DNA from: 2-02-FULL-48-14 sp041645035
GTDB taxonomy: Bacteria > Patescibacteriota > Gracilibacteria > UBA1369 > 2-02-FULL-48-14
Reading direction: 5' to 3'
Length of the DNA: 12,206 bases
Assembly: GCA_041645035.1 (NCBI GenBank)
Contig: JBAZQU010000030.1
Span: 1 to 12,206, forward strand
This document shows positions 1 to 7,326 of this stretch, one piece after another. Position numbers and translations under genes: made by a program. The notes beneath the pieces were generated by a model. It was not told where the DNA came from and searched no databases. It saw nothing but the letters and a program-made list of their open reading frames with translations. How positions within the stretch are numbered: position 1 is the first letter of the stretch; each line of letters begins with the position of its first letter.

Positions 1-98
1 TGTTCATGGCTAAAATGTGATGAATTGTGAAGTTGGTTCTTCAAAATTTAACACCTCTTTTAGCCTTACCCTAAAACAAAATCCCCAACCCCATTAGC

Positions 99-119
99 AA
101 AAAACTGGTGCCTTCTTAG
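99..119 (+). repeat. Left arm of a long-range inverted repeat
   Basis: AAAAAACTGGTGCCTT at 99-114 is the exact reverse complement of 12186-12201. Extending by CTTAG gives 20 of 21 matching positions (one C/T difference). The motif points toward the 162-aa gene and lies about 65 bp before its start codon; the other copy points toward the 224-aa gene. The arms are about 12 kb apart with housekeeping genes between, so a transposon end is unlikely. A dispersed repeat or shared upstream element is more likely. Confidence 0.7.
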
Positions 120-129
120 AATATTCTAC

Positions 130-157
130 TTGACCAGAATTTTAGATGTTCTATAAT
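130..157 (+). promoter_or_regulatory. Sigma70-type promoter for the 162-aa gene
   Basis: TTGACC (130-135), a 16-nt spacer, then a perfect TATAAT (152-157). Predicted transcription start is near 164, giving a leader of about 15 nt with no ribosome-binding motif before the ATG at 179. The quality of this promoter is the best evidence that the following reading frame is a real gene. Confidence 0.7.
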
Positions 158-178
158 TCTGTCTTTTAATTAAATCAA

Positions 179-667
179 ATGAAAGACCCTAATGTCCCAA
201 TTCCTCGACGAGAGCTTCTAGATTTATTGAATAATGGGCGTAAGGAAGTCGACCGTGGACTCGACACAGGCTCTGCAAGAACAGCGAGTCTAAAAGGTCT
301 CACTTCGGCCCTTTCCGTATCTCTTCACGGGCGATTGGCTAAAATTCTAAGTGCAGCGCCCGAGTCAATTGTCAGTGGTCAAGAATTGAGCGCGGTATGT
401 GAAAAGGTGGGGACTGCAGTGATGGAAACGGTCACCGAGCTTAAATTAAGGCAATCGGAAACCCCTGGTAGAAGGGGTGAACACATCAAAAGAGCAAAAA
501 CATCACACGGAGCAGCGGCGAAACTATTCCGAGATGCATTGAGGCGGGCTCGAGGTAAGATCGCGGCTAAATATTTTGATGGTCTCGATTGGGAGGATCT
601 TGTCCCCGCAGCCACTCCAGCGCCTGTTGAGGGTCCTGAAGCTCGTGGCCGAGCTGTTTTTCCATGA
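179..667 (+). CDS. Hypothetical protein, 162 aa, running into the cca 3' end
   Basis: I do not recognise a family. The protein is mostly helical in appearance, basic in the middle and C-terminal part (Arg/Lys-rich around residues 98-130), with an Ala/Pro-rich tail. No signal peptide or membrane segment is visible. A strong promoter ends 21 bp before the ATG, supporting real expression with a short leader and no Shine-Dalgarno. The last 101 bp overlap the 3' end of the convergent cca gene. The tail after about residue 140 (following a GLDWEDL stretch) is therefore antisense to conserved cca sequence and may be a read-through extension gained when an original stop was lost. It shares upstream architecture (repeat arm, short leader) with the unrecognised gene at the other end of the window. 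Function unknown. Confidence 0.55.
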   Translation: MKDPNVPIPRRELLDLLNNGRKEVDRGLDTGSARTASLKGLTSALSVSLHGRLAKILSAAPESIVSGQELSAVCEKVGTAVMETVTELKLRQSETPGRRGEHIKRAKTSHGAAAKLFRDALRRARGKIAAKYFDGLDWEDLVPAATPAPVEGPEARGRAVFP

Positions 668-1898
668 GTTCGTCCACTATTTTGCCCACTTCTGGACCGG
701 CTTTTAGACCAGTGGCTTCCATGATTTCCTCCCCTGTTAAGAGTGGCTTAGGTCTTTCTTTGAAGTGAGTGAGACATTCTTCATAAGCATTTTTAACCTT
801 AAAATAGAGGGAAAGATCGCTGGGCGTGGTGCCGGCGGCATCGGCATAAAATAAAAGCAGCAAGTCGGGAAAACGGGGATCGAGGAACCAGTGACGTTGA
901 CGGCCGACGGGCATGTCGAGAAGTTGTTGCATCATAAAATGGTGCTTCACCACCCAAGTAACGTGTTCAATATCGTGGCGGGAAAAACGCAGACGACGCA
1001 TGATGCGTTCGGCGATTTCTGCGGAAATTTCGCTGTGCTGATCGTAGCGAATGCGCTCGGCAATTTTAAAAGTTTCCGGCTTACCGATGTCATGAAAAAT
1101 CACAGCCCAGTGTGCGAGTAGCCCGGCCTCTTCGGGCAGCGCTTTAAGTGCATTCATGAGATGAGTCCACACATCCCCTTCTTGGTGGTATTGCATAGGT
1201 TGAGCCAGGCCTTTGCAGGCTTCGAGTTCGGGTAAAACATAAGGCAAAACTTCCGTGTCTTGCATATCTTCAAAGGCCACGGGGGCGGATTTGGCTAAAA
1301 TGATTTTGTTGAGTTCGTCGCGCACGCGTTCCCAGCTCACTTTGTCGGCAAGTTGGGCATGTTTTTTAAGCGCGGCATAGGTGTCCGGATGGTAACCAAA
1401 ACCCAATGTATTTTTGAAACGAATTGCTCGGATAATGCGCAAATGATCTTCCAAAATGCGTTGATGCGGGTCGCCAATAAAACGAATGAGCTTATTACTA
1501 AGATCGTCGCGCCCGCCTACAAAATCATGAATTTCATCTGCGATGGGATCGTAAAAAAGTCCGTTAATCGTGAAATCGCGACGCTTGGCATCTTCTTCGG
1601 CATGCGTAAAAATCACCGCGTCCGGACGACGACCATCGCTGGTACCGCTGTCGCTGCGAAATGTGGCGATTTCAAAAGTATGACCGTTTTCCACCACGTG
1701 AATAACGCCAAAATTCTTCCCCACCGCATAAGTGTCGGTGAAAAGCTCTTCAATTTGTTCGGGCAAGGCACTTGTGGCGATGTCGAAATCTTTGGGGTCT
1801 TTTTTGAGCAACATGTCGCGCACACAACCACCCGCAAAATAAGCCTTATGCCCGGCATTTTGCAAAGTTTTGACGATTTGAGTGGCGGAGTGGTGCAT
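567..1898 (-). CDS. cca: CCA-adding tRNA nucleotidyltransferase (poly(A) polymerase family, HD domain)
   Basis: Builds or repairs the 3' CCA end of tRNAs from CTP and ATP in the cytoplasm. The 443-aa protein shows a class II nucleotidyltransferase head: GGCVRD at 23-28, catalytic carboxylates in DFDIAT (Asp37, Asp39), RRDFTING at 106-113 and the nucleotide-selecting EDxxR motif as EDHLR at 150-154. ERVRDEL follows near 190-196. A downstream HD phosphohydrolase-type domain carries HDIGKP at 269-274 and a later KHH. The start is chosen because MHHSATQIVKTLQNAG leads straight into the conserved head. A possible -10 (TATTAT, minus, 1920-1925) would give a leader of about 15 nt, but no good -35 is seen. 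The conserved C-terminus ends near LRG (603-605). The last 11 residues look like an added tail and overlap the convergent hypothetical gene. The antitoxin gene ends 82 bp upstream and may be co-transcribed. CCA versus A-only specificity is not settled by sequence alone, but no partner A- or CC-adding gene is present here. Confidence 0.95.
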   Translation of the reverse strand: MHHSATQIVKTLQNAGHKAYFAGGCVRDMLLKKDPKDFDIATSALPEQIEELFTDTYAVGKNFGVIHVVENGHTFEIATFRSDSGTSDGRRPDAVIFTHAEEDAKRRDFTINGLFYDPIADEIHDFVGGRDDLSNKLIRFIGDPHQRILEDHLRIIRAIRFKNTLGFGYHPDTYAALKKHAQLADKVSWERVRDELNKIILAKSAPVAFEDMQDTEVLPYVLPELEACKGLAQPMQYHQEGDVWTHLMNALKALPEEAGLLAHWAVIFHDIGKPETFKIAERIRYDQHSEISAEIAERIMRRLRFSRHDIEHVTWVVKHHFMMQQLLDMPVGRQRHWFLDPRFPDLLLLFYADAAGTTPSDLSLYFKVKNAYEECLTHFKERPKPLLTGEEIMEATGLKAGPEVGKIVDELMEKQLGHELQDPQQALEWLRGQDPPNRDHQNI

Positions 1899-1980
1899 GG
1901 GGCGGTGTGTTCGTGCCTCATAATAACATCCTATCCGAATAAATTGGAGTGATTGTCTGTAGCGTGGAAAGTGATGGCAT

Positions 1981-2244
1981 TTATAATTTTTTTAAGGAAT
2001 CAAAGAAATCTTTTTTGTTTTTATAGGTTTTTACGCCGATACCCCTTTCCGCTTCGGCGAGTGCTTTACGAAGTTTTTTGTTGGGCACTTCACTTGGAAG
2101 AAAAGGAAATCCGCCCTTTCTGGTGATTTCGATATAAAAAATATTGATCGCTTGCGCCGGTTTAAACCCTTGTTCTTTAAGAATTCTTTCGGCTTCATTT
2201 TTAAGTTTTAAATCAATGCGAGTTTGCATGCGTACGGAAGACAT
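1981..2244 (-). CDS. RelB/DinJ-type antitoxin without a toxin partner
   Basis: An 87-aa protein with the layout of RelB/DinJ antitoxins. A ribbon strand (MQTRIDLKLK, about residues 6-15) is followed by two helices (about 14-25 and 29-42) forming a ribbon-helix-helix DNA-binding fold, then the family's G-x-PF signature (GGFPF at 44-48) and a Lys-rich C-terminal toxin-neutralising tail. In this family the N-terminus binds its own promoter and the tail wraps a RelE/YafQ-like RNase. No toxin gene lies downstream: the next minus-strand gene is cca after 82 bp with no open frame. Nor is one upstream, where tsaD is divergent. The ATG at 2244 follows a promoter embedded in a palindrome (2258-2293); an internal ATG at 2229 is an alternative start just before the ribbon strand. 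It could be a solitary regulator or an orphan remnant. Confidence 0.75.
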   Translation of the reverse strand: MSSVRMQTRIDLKLKNEAERILKEQGFKPAQAINIFYIEITRKGGFPFLPSEVPNKKLRKALAEAERGIGVKTYKNKKDFFDSLKKL

Positions 2245-2257
2245 GGATTAAGGGTTA

Positions 2258-2293
2258 GTGACAAATGTACTCCAATTGTACTCCTTTTGTCAC
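2258..2293. promoter_or_regulatory. Palindromic operator-like site over the antitoxin promoter
   Basis: Inverted arms GTGACAAA (2258-2265) and TTTGTCAC (2286-2293) enclose 20 bp holding two direct copies of TGTACTCC (2266-2273 and 2277-2284), spaced 11 bp, about one helical turn. The arms bracket the antitoxin -10 box. Placement and symmetry fit autoregulation by a ribbon-helix-helix antitoxin. That link is inference; the repeats are seen directly. Confidence 0.65.
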
Positions 2294-2303
2294 AAATCAT
2301 CAA
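2275..2303 (-). promoter_or_regulatory. Promoter of the antitoxin gene
   Basis: On the minus strand: TTGATG (2298-2303), 17-nt spacer, TACAAT (2275-2280). Predicted start is near 2268, giving a leader of about 24 nt with no Shine-Dalgarno. The -10 box lies inside the palindrome at 2258-2293. Confidence 0.65.
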
Positions 2304-2341
2304 GGAACGTGGGAAGTATAAAGACTTAATTTTCAAAAGTC

Positions 2342-2372
2342 CTGACAAAAACCTGAATTTTTGTGGTATAAA
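2342..2372 (+). promoter_or_regulatory. Extended -10 promoter of tsaD, predicted leaderless
   Basis: TGGTATAAA supplies a TG-n extended -10 (TATAAA, 2367-2372). A CTGACA at 2342-2347 could be a -35, with a long 19-nt spacer. Only 6 nt separate the -10 from the ATG at 2379, so the predicted transcript begins at the start codon itself. Confidence 0.6.
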
Positions 2373-2378
2373 CAGACC

Positions 2379-3335
2379 ATGTTGATTCTCTCGATTGAAA
2401 CCTCCTGTGACGAAACTTCGGTTGCCGTGGTGAAAGACGGCCGTGAAGTTTTGTCGAATATTATAGCCTCGCAAATTGCCAAACATGCGGAGACGGGTGG
2501 AGTGGTGCCCGAAGTGGCGGCGCGGGAGCACATTAAAGTGATGATTCCGGTTTTAAAACAGGCGATGGAAGAAGCGGAAGTGGCCTGGAAAAATATTGAC
2601 GCGATTGCGGTAACTAAGGAACCCGGGCTCATCGGCTCATTGATTGTGGGACGAATCACGGCGAGCGCACTGGCTTTTGCTCAAGACAAACCGCTCATAG
2701 AGGTGAATCATGTTCACGGACATATGTATTCCACGTGGCTCGAAACCGAGACTCTGCCGCAATATCCCATTTTAGTGCTTACGGTTTCCGGTGGACACAA
2801 TGAATTGATTCTTATAGAGGGCCCCAGTCGGTTTAAACTTTTAGCGGAAAGTGTGGATGACTCCGCGGGTGAAGCTTTTGATAAAGTGTCTCGACTTCTG
2901 GGGCTGGGCTATCCGGGCGGACCTGCTATAGAAACTCACGCTGCATTGGGAAAACCCACAGTAGAATTTCCTATCGGCCTTCCCCAGGAAAATAATTTCA
3001 GTTTTTCCGGACTGAAGACCGCTGTTTTATATCACGTGCAGCAAAATGAGGGGCGCCTTAGTGACGAAAATTTTGTGAATGACACCGCCGCGAGTTTCCA
3101 AAAGGCCGTCGCAGACGCGTTGGTGAAAAAACTGATGCGAGTGCTGCGAAGTCATCCGGTAAAAGAAGTTCATCTCACCGGTGGGGTTTCCGCCAACAAG
3201 TTTTTGCGTGAGCGAATCGAAAAAGAATTGGCACAATTGAGCGAACCGCCTGTTTTCCGCTATCCCAAACAAATGAGTTATTGCACGGACAACGCCGCCA
3301 TGATTGCCTCTGCGGCATATCATAGGAATTTTTGA
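2379..3335 (+). CDS. tsaD: tRNA N6-adenosine threonylcarbamoyltransferase TsaD (Kae1/YgjD family)
   Basis: Transfers the threonylcarbamoyl group to A37 of ANN-decoding tRNAs (t6A), normally with TsaB and TsaE. The 318-aa ASKHA-fold protein shows SIETSCDETS at 5-14, EVAAREH at 45-51, EPGLIGSL at 81-88, metal-binding HVHGH (His111 and His115), and SGGHNELIL at 137-145. The phosphate/substrate loop DDSAGEAFDKV (160-170) and GYPGGP follow, then FSGLKTA, LTGGVSANK (266-274) and CTDNAAMIA with the third metal ligand Asp304. The ATG at 2379 is preferred over a TTG 18 nt upstream because MLILSIETSCDETS is the conserved N-terminus and the -10 box sits just before it. It is slightly short at the C-terminus compared with the usual 330-340 aa, but no motif is missing. 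tsaB and tsaE are not in this window. Confidence 0.97.
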   Translation: MLILSIETSCDETSVAVVKDGREVLSNIIASQIAKHAETGGVVPEVAAREHIKVMIPVLKQAMEEAEVAWKNIDAIAVTKEPGLIGSLIVGRITASALAFAQDKPLIEVNHVHGHMYSTWLETETLPQYPILVLTVSGGHNELILIEGPSRFKLLAESVDDSAGEAFDKVSRLLGLGYPGGPAIETHAALGKPTVEFPIGLPQENNFSFSGLKTAVLYHVQQNEGRLSDENFVNDTAASFQKAVADALVKKLMRVLRSHPVKEVHLTGGVSANKFLRERIEKELAQLSEPPVFRYPKQMSYCTDNAAMIASAAYHRNF

Positions 3336-3342
3336 TTTACAC

Positions 3343-3370
3343 TTGCCCTAACCTGAAATTCTGGTAGAAT
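3343..3370 (+). promoter_or_regulatory. Promoter of hisS
   Basis: TTGCCC (3343-3348), 16-nt spacer, TAGAAT (3365-3370) with a TG-n extension (TGGTAGAAT). Predicted start is near 3377, giving a leader of about 25 nt lacking a Shine-Dalgarno. It lies just downstream of the tsaD stop, so hisS need not depend on tsaD transcription. Confidence 0.6.
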
Positions 3371-3401
3371 TCAAGTCAACCTTTATTTGACCCTTCTCCT
3401 T

Positions 3402-4724
3402 ATGGCAGATGATATGCAGAAGCTGCAGACCCCTCAGGGCATCCACGATATTTTGCCGAGGGATCATGAATATTTCACTTTTATTAAGAAAGTGGTTCGT
3501 CATCGTTGTCGTCAGGCCGGTTTTCGCCGCATCACCACTCCTATTTTGGAGTACACGGAGGTTTTTGATCGCAGTATTGGAGAAGACACGGATATTGTTT
3601 CCAAAGAAATGTACACTTTCACGGACCGCAGCGGGCGCAGTCTCACTTTGAAACCGGAGGGAACCGCGGGTGCCGTGCGTTCTTATATTCAACATGGAAT
3701 GAAGGAGTTGCCTCAACCTGTGGAACTTTATTACATCGAACCTCATTTCCGTTACGACCGTCCTCAAAAGGGCCGTTACCGCATGTTCTGGCAAATTGGG
3801 GTGGAGATTATTGGGGAAAGCGATCCGGCGTTGGACGTGCAATGTATTTTTCTCGCGTGGAAGTTTTTTAAAGACCTTGGTGTGGCAGACCGCTTCACTT
3901 TGCAGCTCAACAATATCGGTTCGCAAAAGAGTCGCGCAAAATATAAGGAAGCCTTGGTGAATTATTACATGGGCAAAGAGCGTAATTTGTGTGAAGACTG
4001 CCAGCGACGTCTCCAGAGCAATCCTCTCCGTTTACTGGATTGTAAGATTGAAGACTGCCGAATTTTGGCGCAATTGGCTCCAAAGTTTGATCAATATCGT
4101 AGTGAGGAAGACGCGGCTTTTCATAAGACTGTGAAGGAATTTTTGACGGAAGTTGGAATTGAATACACGGAGAACGATCAACTCGTGCGTGGACTCGATT
4201 ACTACACGCAGACCGTGTTTGAATTCTGGGACAAGGAAACGCACGGGCAAAATGCCGTAGGCGGCGGCGGACGTTACGATGGACTCGTGGAACAGATGGG
4301 CGGAGAACCTACTCCGGGTGTTGGATTCGCTCTTGGAATTGAGCGTTTGATTATGCACATGAAGGCAGCCGGTGTGATAGTGCCTTCCAAAGATGAGGTG
4401 CACATTTTCGTGGCGCAACTTGGAGATGAAGCGAAGAAAAAATGTTTGCTGCTCATTGATGAACTTCGTGAACGTGGAGTCCGAACGGTGGGTGCGCTTG
4501 GAAAAGGAAGTATGAAAGCTCAACTCCGTTTAGCCGACAAATTTGCTGTTCCCTATTGTTTGATTTTGGGTGCTACCGAGGTGCGAGAAAAAGTCATCAT
4601 TGTGCGTGATATGGCTAAAGGCGTGCAACGCGCCGTACCCATGAATAAAGTGGTGGACGAGGTGGTGAAACTCATCGGAAAAGAGAATTTGGATACGTAC
4701 ACGCCCGGAGAAATTTCGTTCTGA
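3402..4724 (+). CDS. hisS: Histidyl-tRNA synthetase
   Basis: Charges tRNA-His with histidine; a class II aminoacyl-tRNA synthetase of 440 aa, normal length. QTPQGIHDILP at 9-19 is the typical N-terminus. Motif 1 lies around 41-66. Motif 2 is YYIEPHFRYDRPQKGRYRMFWQ (110-131) with the class II Arg in FRYDRP. HisA is RGLDYYTQTVFEF (263-275), HisB is GGGGRYDGL (287-295), and motif 3 is GVGFALGIERL (306-316). The insertion domain carries a Cys set, CEDC at 197-200 plus Cys214 and Cys219. The C-terminal anticodon-binding domain spans roughly 330-430. The ATG at 3402 is chosen over an upstream TTG (3387) because it lies about 25 nt after the predicted transcription start and yields the usual short N-terminus; an ATG at 3414 is possible. 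It is in the same frame as tsaD, separated by two UGA stops. Confidence 0.97.
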   Translation: MADDMQKLQTPQGIHDILPRDHEYFTFIKKVVRHRCRQAGFRRITTPILEYTEVFDRSIGEDTDIVSKEMYTFTDRSGRSLTLKPEGTAGAVRSYIQHGMKELPQPVELYYIEPHFRYDRPQKGRYRMFWQIGVEIIGESDPALDVQCIFLAWKFFKDLGVADRFTLQLNNIGSQKSRAKYKEALVNYYMGKERNLCEDCQRRLQSNPLRLLDCKIEDCRILAQLAPKFDQYRSEEDAAFHKTVKEFLTEVGIEYTENDQLVRGLDYYTQTVFEFWDKETHGQNAVGGGGRYDGLVEQMGGEPTPGVGFALGIERLIMHMKAAGVIVPSKDEVHIFVAQLGDEAKKKCLLLIDELRERGVRTVGALGKGSMKAQLRLADKFAVPYCLILGATEVREKVIIVRDMAKGVQRAVPMNKVVDEVVKLIGKENLDTYTPGEISF

Positions 4725-4732
4725 CGGTCTGA

Positions 4733-4761
4733 TTGACAAAAAGACGTAAATGACGGATTAT
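4733..4761 (+). promoter_or_regulatory. Promoter of the serine protease gene
   Basis: Perfect TTGACA (4733-4738), 17-nt spacer, then GATTAT (4756-4761, 4 of 6). Predicted start is near 4768. This places the ATG at 4750 upstream of the transcript and supports the ATG at 4783 as the true start. Confidence 0.55.
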
Positions 4762-4782
4762 TTCGTCCTTTTAAATGACGAT

Positions 4783-5988
4783 ATGTCTTTAAAACCATTA
4801 TTAGTCCTTGCCGCGACGGTTTTTTTGACGGCGGAAGTAAAACCCGGGGGGCAGGCAGTACCTGAGACCGAGCACGCTCGTTTAATCCAGTGTATTGAAG
4901 GTAATACCGGCGAGACAGAACAAAGGGTAATGCAAGTGATGGGCAGCTCTCCTGCCGACTTCCAGAGCTTCACATGGATTTTAAAGCAGACTGGAGCAGA
5001 GAGCGACCCACCCTACCTCGCTGTCCATGTACGAGCTGTCAGTTATTTGCCTGAAATGCCTGAGCTGTGGTCTGAAGAAAATCTACTGTTTTTAGATAAA
5101 GGCGCCGATGACTCTGTGGAAGGAGTGAATCACAATTATTACCTAACTCAAATGAGTCCTGCTTGGCTTAAAGCCTATGAAGCGGCTCGAGGCAATACTC
5201 TTAAGGCCTGCGAAGCGACGGCTTCGACTTTAAATAACAATTCCATTTGTCCGGGAAACTGGGGCACCTCCCGTGAGGAACAGACGGCTCTTTACCAAGA
5301 AATTGCCCCACGAATTATGGGTTTCGTCGGTGAAACGGGGGAGTTTTATTGTTCGGGTGCAAGAATAGAGGGCGATCGAGTTTTAACGGCGGCACACTGT
5401 GTGGAGGACGGGGAGATACCAAAGGTTGTTTGGCCGGTTGAAGGGGCCGGGGAAACTCAGGTCTACTTGGCAAGCGCAAGAACTTTGAAGAAAGATGACG
5501 ATCTAGATTTAGCGCTTCTACAACTCCCAAACAGTGAGGCTGCTCCTTTTTTTAAGGTCGCCCCTTTGAAAGAGCGGGCAGGTCTTCGTTCCGTGCAAAC
5601 TATGGGACATCCCGCCGGACGAGCATGGACGCTTATGACTTTGCCGGAACCCATCTCAACTAATGTGAAAAGGGAACCTCTAGAAAAGGATGCTTACATC
5701 CCCAGCAAACCTCTGTGCTGGGATCAGGGGCTTTCCGGGGCTCCCCTTTTGGACGGAGACCGGGAAGTCGTGGGAGTGGTTAAGTCTCAAATCGTTGATC
5801 CTGTGGTCCACATGGCTGGAACGGCCCCCCACCAGAGCGTAATAAATTTCTTGGCAACCGAAACGCCGAGGTTGACCGCGGAAGGAGCTACTCAAGTTTG
5901 TAACCTTGAACGACTCCCCGGTGGCAGTATTCTTACCACCGATGGGAGAATCCAAATTGCTTATGTGGACATGACAAGTTGCAAGTGA
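4783..5988 (+). CDS. Secreted trypsin-like (S1/V8-type) serine endopeptidase
   Basis: A 401-aa exported protease. The N-terminus MSLKPLLVLAATVFLTA resembles a Sec signal peptide; the longer frame from 4750 would bury it and would begin upstream of the promoter. Residues 20-170 form an unrecognised N-terminal region. The protease domain follows, with CSGARIEGDRVLTAAHC giving catalytic His205 and the classical disulfide pair around it. The likely acid is Asp242 in DLDLALL, and GLSGAP gives Ser318. The nucleophile motif is GLSGAP, not the common GNSGGP, but the serine and preceding Gly are kept. Eight cysteines suggest several disulfides in an extracytoplasmic protein. The gene stands alone, with its own promoter before it and the SLH gene promoter overlapping its 3' end. 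A role in surface-protein processing or scavenging is plausible but inferred; substrate unknown. Confidence 0.88.
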   Translation: MSLKPLLVLAATVFLTAEVKPGGQAVPETEHARLIQCIEGNTGETEQRVMQVMGSSPADFQSFTWILKQTGAESDPPYLAVHVRAVSYLPEMPELWSEENLLFLDKGADDSVEGVNHNYYLTQMSPAWLKAYEAARGNTLKACEATASTLNNNSICPGNWGTSREEQTALYQEIAPRIMGFVGETGEFYCSGARIEGDRVLTAAHCVEDGEIPKVVWPVEGAGETQVYLASARTLKKDDDLDLALLQLPNSEAAPFFKVAPLKERAGLRSVQTMGHPAGRAWTLMTLPEPISTNVKREPLEKDAYIPSKPLCWDQGLSGAPLLDGDREVVGVVKSQIVDPVVHMAGTAPHQSVINFLATETPRLTAEGATQVCNLERLPGGSILTTDGRIQIAYVDMTSCK

Positions 5989-6000
5989 TTCGGCTATAAT
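5971..6000 (+). promoter_or_regulatory. Promoter of the SLH-lipoprotein-malic enzyme operon, predicted leaderless
   Basis: ATGACA (5971-5976), 18-nt spacer, perfect TATAAT (5995-6000). The ATG at 6009 begins 8 nt after the -10 box, so the transcript should start within 0-2 nt of it. The -35 lies inside the end of the protease gene. Confidence 0.65.
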
Positions 6001-6008
6001 GGCGGCCT

Positions 6009-7316
6009 ATGAAAAAACTCCTCGCCAGCCTTGTTCTTAGTCTCGTGGTTTTTGTGACTTCGGCGCAGGCTGATTTTAGTGATGTAAGTACGGCCCATAC
6101 TCACTATGCGGCCATCATGAGTTTGGTGGAACAAGGTATTTTGGAGGGCTACGCGGATGGGACTTTTCTGCCGGGAAAGGAGGTGAATCGAGCGGAGGCG
6201 TTGAAAATTATTTTGCTCGGAACCGGTGTGGAAGTGACGGGCGAAAGCACGGCGGGAATTCTATTCAGTGATGTTTCGGAAGGGGATTGGTTTTTTGATT
6301 ATGTGAGCACCGCGGTGAGTTTGGGGATTATTCAAGGTTATGACGACGGAACTTTCAAACCCGAGCAAACGGTAAATCGAGCGGAGGCGATTAAAATGCT
6401 GCTTGCTGCCGCAGGGCTTGAAACGAGCATGCCAACGAGCGCGGCCTTTTTGGACACGCCGGTGACAGAGTGGTTTAGCGGCTACGCGACATACGCTAAA
6501 ACGTGGAATATTCAACCGCCACAAACGGACGGACTTTGGCATCCGGAGGAAGCCATTACTCGTGCAAATTTAGCGGAAATGGTTTATCGCTTCCAAGAAA
6601 CAGAGAGTTTGGGACACGCATTTGATGAAGGGGCCAATTGGCAACGCAAAGAATTCCCCACAGTGGATATCACTATGAAAGTTCCCTTTTCGTGGGGCTA
6701 TAAACAAGAGGGCGTGGGGGCGATCTTTTTACTCGACCGCGCGAACGATCAAATGAGTTTGCTGACGCCGTACGACAATGGAGCAACGTTACTTTTGACG
6801 CGTTACGCAAATTCTGACGGGAAAAGCAGTGCGGATTTATTCGCAAGTATTAAGGAAAATACTTTGTGGGAAACTGAGGAAAGCACGGTGAATGGTTATG
6901 CAGCTTTGGTGGTTTATCATGATGCGGGTATTTACTATCGCGAATGGTATGTGATGTTGGACAACGGCAGCCTTCTACATGCCGTGGCACTACGCGGAGA
7001 CGGAGCTTATTCCCCTTATTTGGAATGGTTCTTCGAAACTATGGTGGCCAGTATCGAGTACGATGCGTCGACCACTTCCGAGCTGACTATTGAGCAAACG
7101 GTGGCCGAGCTGCGCGAGGCCATACAGGTGGATGGCGTGGGGGCTGAAATGATGGATTTGTTGGCGGATTGGGAACTCATCGAAACCGATACTATCGGCG
7201 TGGGAACGGGACCTGTGGATTATTACTATTCCCCCAGCGCCAATGTCACGGTAAAATACGAGCGATCTTTCGACGTAATCCTCGACCTTGAGGACGGCGA
7301 GACTTCCGCTTTCTAA
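6009..7316 (+). CDS. Exported S-layer homology (SLH) domain protein
   Basis: A 435-aa surface protein. Residues 1-21 are a clear Sec signal peptide (MKK, hydrophobic core, SAQA then Asp). Three SLH modules follow. The first is at about 23-70 (FSDV, GYADGTF, NRAEALK), the second at about 87-135 (FSDV, GYDDGTF, NRAEAIK), and the third, about 148-195, is degenerate, with DGLWHPEEAITRA replacing the GYxDGTF core. SLH modules usually anchor proteins to cell-wall polysaccharide or S-layer. Residues about 216-352 have the pattern of a PsbP/Mog1-like alpha/beta domain (VPFSWGY near the start, VNGYAALVVY, then a Trp-rich helix); this is an inference from pattern only. The C-terminal 80 residues are acidic. 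Codons for NRAEA in modules 1 and 2 share an identical 15-nt stretch, suggesting internal duplication. It is first in an operon with the lipoprotein (10-nt gap). Confidence 0.9.
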   Translation: MKKLLASLVLSLVVFVTSAQADFSDVSTAHTHYAAIMSLVEQGILEGYADGTFLPGKEVNRAEALKIILLGTGVEVTGESTAGILFSDVSEGDWFFDYVSTAVSLGIIQGYDDGTFKPEQTVNRAEAIKMLLAAAGLETSMPTSAAFLDTPVTEWFSGYATYAKTWNIQPPQTDGLWHPEEAITRANLAEMVYRFQETESLGHAFDEGANWQRKEFPTVDITMKVPFSWGYKQEGVGAIFLLDRANDQMSLLTPYDNGATLLLTRYANSDGKSSADLFASIKENTLWETEESTVNGYAALVVYHDAGIYYREWYVMLDNGSLLHAVALRGDGAYSPYLEWFFETMVASIEYDASTTSELTIEQTVAELREAIQVDGVGAEMMDLLADWELIETDTIGVGTGPVDYYYSPSANVTVKYERSFDVILDLEDGETSAF

Positions 7317-7326
7317 CCTAAAGACC

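Larger units (their letters stand above)
1..178. other. Non-coding left flank
   Basis: AT-rich intergenic DNA without a convincing reading frame. It contains one arm of the end-to-end inverted repeat (99-114) and the promoter of the downstream hypothetical gene (130-157). Nothing else was recognised in 1-98. Confidence 0.6.

Noticed and set aside
1353..1952. 199-aa plus-strand open frame opposite cca.
   Set aside because: Antisense shadow of a well-conserved gene; no promoter and no protein-like family features.
3333..3402. tsaD and hisS are in the same frame, separated only by two UGA codons (3333 and 3354), as if a UGA-recoding lineage would fuse them.
   Set aside because: No UGA interrupts any conserved gene here, conserved glycines use GGN codons, both proteins end and begin at family-typical points, and hisS has its own promoter in the gap.
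4750..4782. Upstream ATG giving an 11-residue longer protease.
   Set aside because: It lies between the -35 and -10 boxes of the gene's own promoter and would spoil the signal peptide.
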